A stretch of 28,486 nt of DNA from Burkholderiales bacterium (GTDB lineage Bacteria > Pseudomonadota > Gammaproteobacteria > Burkholderiales > Burkholderiaceae_C), in the NCBI GenBank assembly GCA_025352345.1, contig JANXTP010000156.1, forward strand, positions 1 to 28,486, written 5' to 3'. Below, piece by piece: positions 24,000 through 28,486 of this stretch. The notes under the pieces were generated by a model, which saw nothing but the letters and a program-made list of their open reading frames with translations, searched no databases and was not told the origin of the DNA. Positions within the stretch are counted from its first letter, which is position 1. Every line of letters begins with the position of its first letter. A program made the translations under genes and the position numbers.

Positions 24000-24923
24000 T
24001 CAGCGGTTCAACACGCCCGAGGCGACCAAGCCTGCCGGCACATGCGGCGCCGCGTTTTCGATGTGACCGGTCTGGTCGTCGAAGAAGAAATCGGGCTCGA
24101 ATTCGCGCAGGAACTCGCCCTTGGCCAGACCGCCGAGGAACATCGCCTCGTCGATCTCGATGTCCCAGTCCATGAGCGTGCGGATCGCCCGCTCATGGGC
24201 CGGCGCGCTGCGTGCGGTCACCAGCGCGGTGCGGATGCTCATAGCCGGTGTGGCGGCACGCTGAAGCCGCTGCAGTGCTTCGAGCAGCGGCTTGAACGGG
24301 CCCGCGGCCAGGGGCTTTCCCGCGCGGTCGCGCTCGTGTTCCTGGAACGCGGTCAAACCGGCGCGCTGAAAGACCTGTTCGGCCTCGTCGGAGAACAGCA
24401 CCGCGTCGCCGTCGAAGGCGATGCGCACCTCGTTGGGATGCGCTGCCGAGGCACGCGCCGAGTGGGGATAGACGCGCGCCGCTGGCACGCCGGCGTCGAG
24501 GGCGGAGCGCACATCGGCCTCATTGGTCGACAGGAACAGGTTCGCATTCAGCGGCTGCAGGTAGCGCCACGGCGGCTGGCCGCGGGTGAACACGCCGCGC
24601 TGGATCGGCAGGCCGTGCTGTTTGGCCGAACGGAACACCCGCATTCCCGACACCGGGTCGTTGCGCGACAGGATCACCACTTCGACGCGCTGCGTCGGTG
24701 ACGGATCTTTGGCGGTCACTGACGGCGCGTGGTTGAACGCGAGCAATTTGTTGACCAGCGAGAACGCGACGCCGGGCTTCGCCGTCACGTCCAACCGGTC
24801 GAGTTGCAGCCGCATGTAGGCGCGGTCGTCACTGGCCTCGAAGACCTCGTTTTCTTCCTCGAAATCGAACAACGCGCGGGACGAAATCGCAACCACCAAC
24901 TGGCCGGCGAGGGAGACAGGCAT
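24000..24923 (-). CDS. 5'-nucleotidase (cytosolic cN-I-like, PF06189 family)
   Basis: The protein has 307 residues with no signal peptide. It belongs to the HAD-like 5'-nucleotidase family related to vertebrate cN-I: VVAISSRALFDFEEENEVF at the N-terminus (with the first conserved Asp), VEVVILSRNDPVSGMRVF, FLSTNEADVRSALDAGVPAARVY, the metal-site RIAFDGDAVLFSDEAE, and FLGGLAKGEFLREFEPDFFFDDQ near the C-terminus. It should dephosphorylate nucleoside monophosphates in the cytoplasm; the preferred nucleotide is unknown. It is convergent with tyrS and lies 75 bases downstream of the AAA+ ATPase gene, beyond a GC hairpin. No strong ribosome site precedes ATG 24923. Confidence 0.9.
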   Translation of the reverse strand: MPVSLAGQLVVAISSRALFDFEEENEVFEASDDRAYMRLQLDRLDVTAKPGVAFSLVNKLLAFNHAPSVTAKDPSPTQRVEVVILSRNDPVSGMRVFRSAKQHGLPIQRGVFTRGQPPWRYLQPLNANLFLSTNEADVRSALDAGVPAARVYPHSARASAAHPNEVRIAFDGDAVLFSDEAEQVFQRAGLTAFQEHERDRAGKPLAAGPFKPLLEALQRLQRAATPAMSIRTALVTARSAPAHERAIRTLMDWDIEIDEAMFLGGLAKGEFLREFEPDFFFDDQTGHIENAAPHVPAGLVASGVLNR

Positions 24924-24966
24924 GCGGTCGATGATACGGGGCTGCCTGGCCGTGCACGCGCGCCGG

Positions 24967-24985
24967 GCCCGGGCGAAACCCGGGC
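24967..24985 (-). terminator. GC hairpin after the AAA+ ATPase gene
   Basis: A perfect 7-bp stem (24967-24973 with 24979-24985, CGAAA loop) lies 13 bases after the ATPase stop codon and before the nucleotidase start. It has no T-tract, so it may be a pause or mRNA-stabilising hairpin rather than a true terminator. Confidence 0.4.
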
Positions 24986-24998
24986 GGTAGCAGGCTCC

Positions 24999-26000
24999 CT
25001 ACTGCACGAAACCCATCGAGGTGCGACGCTGCTGTGAATCCGGCAGGTCGGCGGTCGAGACCTGCGAACGACGATCGAGCTTGGCGTTGCCGAAGGCCGT
25101 CATCCAGGCGCGGCGCATCTCGCGCGGTGCCATCTCGCTCATGCGGTCGAGCACATCGGCGTTCGGCTGTTCGTCGAATCGACCTCCCCAATCGTGGCTG
25201 GAACGGATCGAGGCGTACAGCTTGGTCGCGATGCGCCGCGCGGCGTCGCGGTCGGGTGCCTGAACCTCGTACACATTCATCCGGTTCAGGATCGGATCGG
25301 GGATGCCGCGCGCGTCGTTTGCGGTGGCGACCCAGATGACCTGGCTGGCGTCGATCGGCACCTCGGCGAATTCGTCGATGAAGCTGCCGGCGGTGTCGTG
25401 TTCGAGCAGGCTGTACAGTGCGCCCAGCGGGTCGTAGGCGTGCTCGCCGCCCGATTTGTCGATCTCGTCGACCACCATCACCGGGTTGGCGTACTGGCCA
25501 TCGACCAGCGTCTCGAAGACCTTGCCGGGCCGCGCGCCTTTCCACTGGCTCGACGCGCCCGACAGCACCCAGCCTGCGGTCATCGAACTCATCGAGATGA
25601 AGCCCATGCCGGTGCCTAGCAATTGGGCGAGTTCACGTGCGAAATGCGTCTTGCCGATGCCCGGTGGGCCGAGCAGCAGCAGCGGTGTGATCTCGAGCGC
25701 ATCGCGGCTGTCTTCGCACAGCGCGAGCTGGCGCTTCACGTCGTCGAGCACTTCATAGAAATTCGGCAGGTCGTCGTACAGGTGGTCCATCACCGGCAGG
25801 CCCGACGGCTTGACCTGAAACCGCTCCGGTCCCAGCTCGATCATGCGTTCGTAAGTCGACCGCAGGTTTTCGTGTTCCTTGTGCGGCAGCTTGTCGAGTT
25901 TGCGACCGACGTCGTCGACGCGGTAGACGCTGCGCATGCGCGCAATCGGGATACCGCCGCTGGCGCCCGACACCTTGACCAGTTCATGGGAAGCAGACAT
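24999..26000 (-). CDS. Lon-like AAA+ ATPase without protease domain
   Basis: The protein has 333 residues. Residues 100-250 form an AAA+ module resembling the ATPase domain of Lon: Walker A GPPGIGKT (111-118), an SGASSQWKGARPGKVFETL pore-loop region, Walker B VMVVDEIDK (174-182), sensor-1 VATAND (224-229) and an arginine-finger NRM (239-241). A short helical lid follows and there is no serine protease domain. It may remodel or unfold a partner protein, or work with a separate protease; no partner is visible. ATG 26000 is chosen over the upstream frame because GGAGGT lies three bases before it, one of the best ribosome sites in the window. A sigma-54-like promoter lies about 95 bases upstream. 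The N-terminus (about 1-90) has no recognised domain. Confidence 0.87.
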   Translation of the reverse strand: MSASHELVKVSGASGGIPIARMRSVYRVDDVGRKLDKLPHKEHENLRSTYERMIELGPERFQVKPSGLPVMDHLYDDLPNFYEVLDDVKRQLALCEDSRDALEITPLLLLGPPGIGKTHFARELAQLLGTGMGFISMSSMTAGWVLSGASSQWKGARPGKVFETLVDGQYANPVMVVDEIDKSGGEHAYDPLGALYSLLEHDTAGSFIDEFAEVPIDASQVIWVATANDARGIPDPILNRMNVYEVQAPDRDAARRIATKLYASIRSSHDWGGRFDEQPNADVLDRMSEMAPREMRRAWMTAFGNAKLDRRSQVSTADLPDSQQRRTSMGFVQ

Positions 26001-26003
26001 CGC

Positions 26004-26009
26004 ACCTCC
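26004..26009 (-). promoter_or_regulatory. Strong ribosome binding site of the AAA+ ATPase gene
   Basis: On the minus strand GGAGGT is followed by GCG and the ATG at 26000. It decides the start against an in-frame ATG at 26018. Confidence 0.8.
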
Positions 26010-26094
26010 AAAAAACAAAGCTCACTGAAATCATTCAATCACGTGCCATCACAGCCGGACTTCGGAGAAGCACCGCATTGACACGTCAAACGCC

Positions 26095-26111
26095 AAGCAC
26101 TCAACGTGCCA
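26095..26111 (-). promoter_or_regulatory. Candidate sigma-54 (RpoN) promoter of the AAA+ ATPase gene
   Basis: The minus strand reads TGGCACGTTGAGTGCTT. Compared with the sigma-54 consensus TGGCACG-N4-TTGCW, only one position differs (G for the first T). The essential GG and GC pairs have the required ten-base spacing. Transcription would start near 26085, giving a leader of about 85 bases. No activator site was identified upstream, where the gspF 3' end and repeats begin. Confidence 0.6.
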
Positions 26112-26159
26112 TAAAAATGTGTGAGCGAAGCGGTGCGCCCATCAAGCCACGCCCGCGGA

Positions 26160-26256
26160 ACCGGCTTGGCCGGCCCGCCAGGCAGCGCCAACGGGAGCCG
26201 GCAGGCCCGTTGGCCTTCGGCAGCGCAAGGCCCCTTCCGGGTCCTTGCGCGTGGCC
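26160..26256. repeat. Cluster of short palindromes between gspF and the AAA+ ATPase gene
   Basis: Two perfect 8-bp inverted repeats follow each other: 26188-26195 with 26206-26213, and 26223-26230 with 26243-26250. Other GC-rich self-complementary text lies at about 26160-26173. With the repeat at 26260-26293 they look like an intergenic REP-type mosaic that could form mRNA hairpins after gspF. Confidence 0.55.
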
Positions 26257-26259
26257 TCA

Positions 26260-26293
26260 GCCCCTTGGGGGCAGGAGCGCAGCGACCGGGAGG
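26260..26293. repeat. REP-like element, copy A, after the gspF stop codon
   Basis: This 34-bp element begins GCCCCTTGGGGGCAGGAGCG and ends one base before the gspF stop codon (TAG at 26297-26295 on the minus strand). It matches copy B at 27593-27626 at 31 of 34 positions. Its left end is self-complementary (GCCCCTTGGGGGC). Confidence 0.75.
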
Positions 26294-26294
26294 C

Positions 26295-27509
26295 CTACTT
26301 CACCCAGGTGTTCAATTGGATGATGGGGAGCAAGACGGCCAGCACGATCAGCATCACCACGCCGCCCATCGCGACGATCAGCAGCGGCTCCAGGATCGTC
26401 GCCATCTGCAGAGCGCGGCGCTGCACCTCGGTCGCCAGTTGCTTGGCGGCGCGGTCGAGCATCTCGGGCAACTGGCCGGTCTGCTCGCCGAGGCGCGCGA
26501 ACATCGCCAGCAGCCCCGGGAAGCGCTTCTTGCCGGCGAGTGCTGCGGCCAGCGGCGCCCCTTCGCGCACCCGCACCAGCGCGTCGAGCGCATCGCTGCG
26601 CATGGCCCGGTTCGACAGCGTCTCGGCGGCCGCCTGCAAGGCCTTCAGGATCGGCACGCCGGCGCCGGCCAGCATCGCCAGGGTGCCGGCGAAGCGCGCT
26701 GCGTTGTAGCCGCGTGCGAGCCGGCCGATCAGCGGCAGGTTCAGCCAGCCGGCGTCGAAGCGTTCACGGAACAGCGGGTTGCGCAGCATCAGCAGCAAGG
26801 TGCCCACACCCACACTGATCACCAGCAGCAGCAGCCAGCCGTAGCTGCGCAGGAAGCCGCTGGTGGCCAGCATCGCGATCGTCAGCGCGGGCAGCGCGCG
26901 CTTCGAACTGGTGAACACCGAAGCGACCTGCGGCACCACATAGGTGACCAGGAAGATCACGATCACCAGCGCGATCACCGACACGATGGCCGGGTACAGC
27001 GTCGCGCCGATCAGCTTGGCTTTCAGCGCCTGGCGTTCTTCCAGGTCGTCGGCCAATCGTTCCAGCACCTGTCCCAGCGCGCCGCTCTGCTCACCGGCGG
27101 CGACCACGCCGCGGTAGACGTCATCGAACTCGCGCTCGGCGCTGCCGAGCGCACGGGCAAACGGCGAGCCGGCATTGACCTCGGAGCGCAGGTGTGCCAC
27201 CAGCTCGCGCTGGCGTGGGTCTTCGGCCTCGTCGCTGAGCGCTGTCAGCGCGCGTTCCAGCGGCAGCCCGCTGCCGACCAGGCCTGCCAGCTGTCGCGTC
27301 CAGACCGCGAGGGCGGTCGTCGAGAACACCCGCTTGGTGAAGCGCAGCCCCTGGCCAGAGGTGCCGGCCGACGCGACCTGGGTGACCTCCAATGGCACCA
27401 GCGTCTGCGCCCGCAGCTGTGCCCGTGCAGCGCGCGCGTTGTCGGCTTCGACCAGCCCGGTCGTTGCCTTGCCAGCAGCAGTCAAGGCCTCGAACTTATA
27501 CGCAGGCAT
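26295..27509 (-). CDS. gspF: Type II secretion inner-membrane platform protein GspF
   Basis: The protein has 404 residues, the usual GspF length. It starts at ATG 27509 with MPAYKFEALTAAGKATTG, the family's N-terminal signature; the upstream part of the frame is not supported. Two repeated T2SSF domains occur (about 70-195 and 270-395), with FTRQLA-like VWTRQLAGLVGSGLPLERAL in the first and RFAGTLAMLAGAGVPILKAL in the second. Three membrane helices are visible: LYPAIVSVIALVIVIFLVTY, YGWLLLLVISVGVGTLLLML and the C-terminal VMLIVLAVLLPIIQL. GspF links the GspE ATPase to the secretion platform. It follows gspE by 118 bases, in the conserved gspE-gspF order. A type IV pilus PilC-like role is less likely from the N-terminus and the LPIIQLNTW ending. 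Confidence 0.92.
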   Translation of the reverse strand: MPAYKFEALTAAGKATTGLVEADNARAARAQLRAQTLVPLEVTQVASAGTSGQGLRFTKRVFSTTALAVWTRQLAGLVGSGLPLERALTALSDEAEDPRQRELVAHLRSEVNAGSPFARALGSAEREFDDVYRGVVAAGEQSGALGQVLERLADDLEERQALKAKLIGATLYPAIVSVIALVIVIFLVTYVVPQVASVFTSSKRALPALTIAMLATSGFLRSYGWLLLLVISVGVGTLLLMLRNPLFRERFDAGWLNLPLIGRLARGYNAARFAGTLAMLAGAGVPILKALQAAAETLSNRAMRSDALDALVRVREGAPLAAALAGKKRFPGLLAMFARLGEQTGQLPEMLDRAAKQLATEVQRRALQMATILEPLLIVAMGGVVMLIVLAVLLPIIQLNTWVK

Positions 27510-27592
27510 ATGCAGGCAGCCTAGAACAGCAAGCGTAGCGAAGCGCTCATCAAGCAACAACCGTGGACGGGTAACTCGGCCACCAGGTTGGC

Positions 27593-27626
27593 GCCCCTTG
27601 GGGGCAGGAGCGAAGCGACTGGGGGG
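27593..27626. repeat. REP-like element, copy B, after the gspE stop codon
   Basis: This 34-bp element starts with the same 20 bases as copy A and differs from it at three positions. It ends one base before the gspE stop codon (27628-27630). Elements of this kind at gene ends are, to my recollection, frequent in some Burkholderiales genomes. Confidence 0.75.
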
Positions 27627-27627
27627 C

Positions 27628-28486
27628 TCATTCTCTTGTTACCCGCATGACCTCTTCTGGCGATGTGATGCCTTCTTCGACCAGGCGCTCGCCGTCTTCG
27701 CGCATCGAGCGCAGCCCGGCCTCCTCAGCGGCAACGAACAACTGCGACTCGGCGGCACGGCTGTGGATGAGCGAGCGCACCTTGTCGTCGGCGACCATCA
27801 TCTCGTAGACGCCGGTGCGGCCCTTGTAGCCGCTGTGGCCGCATTCGGCGCAACCGACAGGGTGATAGCGGCCCTGCGCATCGATCTTCTTGCAATGCAC
27901 GCACAGCTTGCGCACCAGCCGCTGGGCCAGCACGCCGAGCAGCGAGCTGCTGAGCAGGAAGGGCTCGACACCCATGTCGGTCAGCCGCGTCACCGCACTC
28001 GGCGCGTCGTTGGTGTGCAGCGTGGCCAGCACCAGGTGGCCGGTCAGCGAGGCCTGGATCGCGATCTGCGCGGTTTCGTAGTCGCGGATCTCACCAATCA
28101 TGATCACGTCCGGGTCCTGCCGCAGGATGGCGCGCAGCGCCTTCGCGAACGTCAGATCGATCTTCGGGTTCACCTGTGTCTGGCCGATGCCGCCGAGCTC
28201 GTACTCCACCGGGTCTTCGACGGTCAGCACATTGGTCGTCGAGGTGTCCACACGGCCGAGCGACGCATACAGCGTGGTCGTCTTGCCCGAGCCGGTCGGG
28301 CCGGTCACCAGCACGATGCCGTGCGGCTGCTGCACCAGTTTGTCAAAGCTCGTGAGCACATCGCCGCTCATGCCCAGGCCTTCGAGGGTGAACTTCGATT
28401 CGCCCTTGTCGAGCAGCCGCAGCACCGCGCGTTCGCCGTGCGACGACGGCAGCGTGCTGACGCGCACATCGACCGCGCGCCCGCCG
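27628..28486 (-). CDS. gspE: Type II secretion ATPase GspE, C-terminal part (5' truncated at the window edge)
   Basis: The frame is open to the right edge, so about 285 C-terminal residues are seen; the in-frame GTG at 28467 is internal. The fragment has the RVSTLPSSHGERAVLRLLDK strand, Walker A GPTGSGKTTTLY, the Asp box TVEDPVEY, Walker B VIMIGEIRDYETA, the His box TGHLVLATLHTNDA and the zinc tetracysteine module CVHCKK...CAECGHSGYKGR, which marks GspE/PilB ATPases. GspE powers pseudopilus assembly and sits on the cytoplasmic face with GspL and GspF. Adjacent gspF supports GspE over PilB. N-terminal domains are outside the window. Confidence 0.93.
   Translation of the reverse strand, partial: GGRAVDVRVSTLPSSHGERAVLRLLDKGESKFTLEGLGMSGDVLTSFDKLVQQPHGIVLVTGPTGSGKTTTLYASLGRVDTSTTNVLTVEDPVEYELGGIGQTQVNPKIDLTFAKALRAILRQDPDVIMIGEIRDYETAQIAIQASLTGHLVLATLHTNDAPSAVTRLTDMGVEPFLLSSSLLGVLAQRLVRKLCVHCKKIDAQGRYHPVGCAECGHSGYKGRTGVYEMMVADDKVRSLIHSRAAESQLFVAAEEAGLRSMREDGERLVEEGITSPEEVMRVTRE

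Noticed and set aside
26029..26048. Second TGGCACG as a further sigma-54 promoter
   Set aside because: The GC pair ten bases after the GG is absent, which is essential for sigma-54 recognition.

Overview
The window is GC-rich, densely coding DNA from a betaproteobacterium. It most resembles the order Burkholderiales, probably the Leptothrix/Rubrivivax-like group. I infer this from protein character, from the gene run rplM-rpsI-erpA-anmK-M23 peptidase-tyrS, from the paired cyanophycin synthetase genes, and from short palindromic repeats placed right after stop codons. No rRNA, tRNA, insertion sequence, prophage or CRISPR array was found.

Layout. (1) 1-388: 3' end of an EAL-domain (c-di-GMP phosphodiesterase) gene. 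(2) 427-8686: a cyanophycin locus. A DUF1854 protein and an ABC exporter with an N-terminal zinc ribbon run leftward. Divergently, a CphA2-like protein with a dead Mur-ligase half, a full-length CphA1, and a 93-aa unknown protein run rightward. (3) 8652-12999: a leftward five-gene set: ribbon-helix-helix (CopG-type) regulator, PHB-depolymerase-family esterase, exported methyltransferase-like protein, alpha/beta-hydrolase and EamA-type exporter. A near-perfect 30-bp palindrome precedes the regulator. (4) 13135-18207: SLC13/ArsB-type permease and htpG rightward; srkA and a DUF2726 protein leftward. (5) 18547-23976: rplM-rpsI, erpA, anmK, an M23 peptidase and tyrS. (6) 24000-28486: 5'-nucleotidase, a Lon-like AAA+ ATPase without a protease domain, and gspF and gspE (5' truncated at the window edge), all leftward.

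How the genes work together. CphA1 should make cyanophycin (a poly-Asp backbone with Arg side chains) using both its ATP-grasp and Mur-ligase halves. Its neighbour keeps an ATP-grasp half but has lost the Mur P-loop and the Mur C-terminal domain. The HxxEH motif of the N-terminal domain, linked in cyanobacterial CphA1 to primer-generating hydrolysis, is intact in the CphA2-like protein and broken in CphA1. That suggests divided labour within the pair. The exporter/DUF1854 pair opposite is a known but unexplained companion of cyanophycin genes. This locus is the most promising place in the window for undescribed biology.

The remaining regions are mostly housekeeping. Smaller points of interest are a strong sigma-54-like promoter before the AAA+ ATPase, a hydrolase lacking its catalytic histidine, an exported methyltransferase-fold protein, and two nearly identical repeats abutting the stop codons of gspE and gspF.
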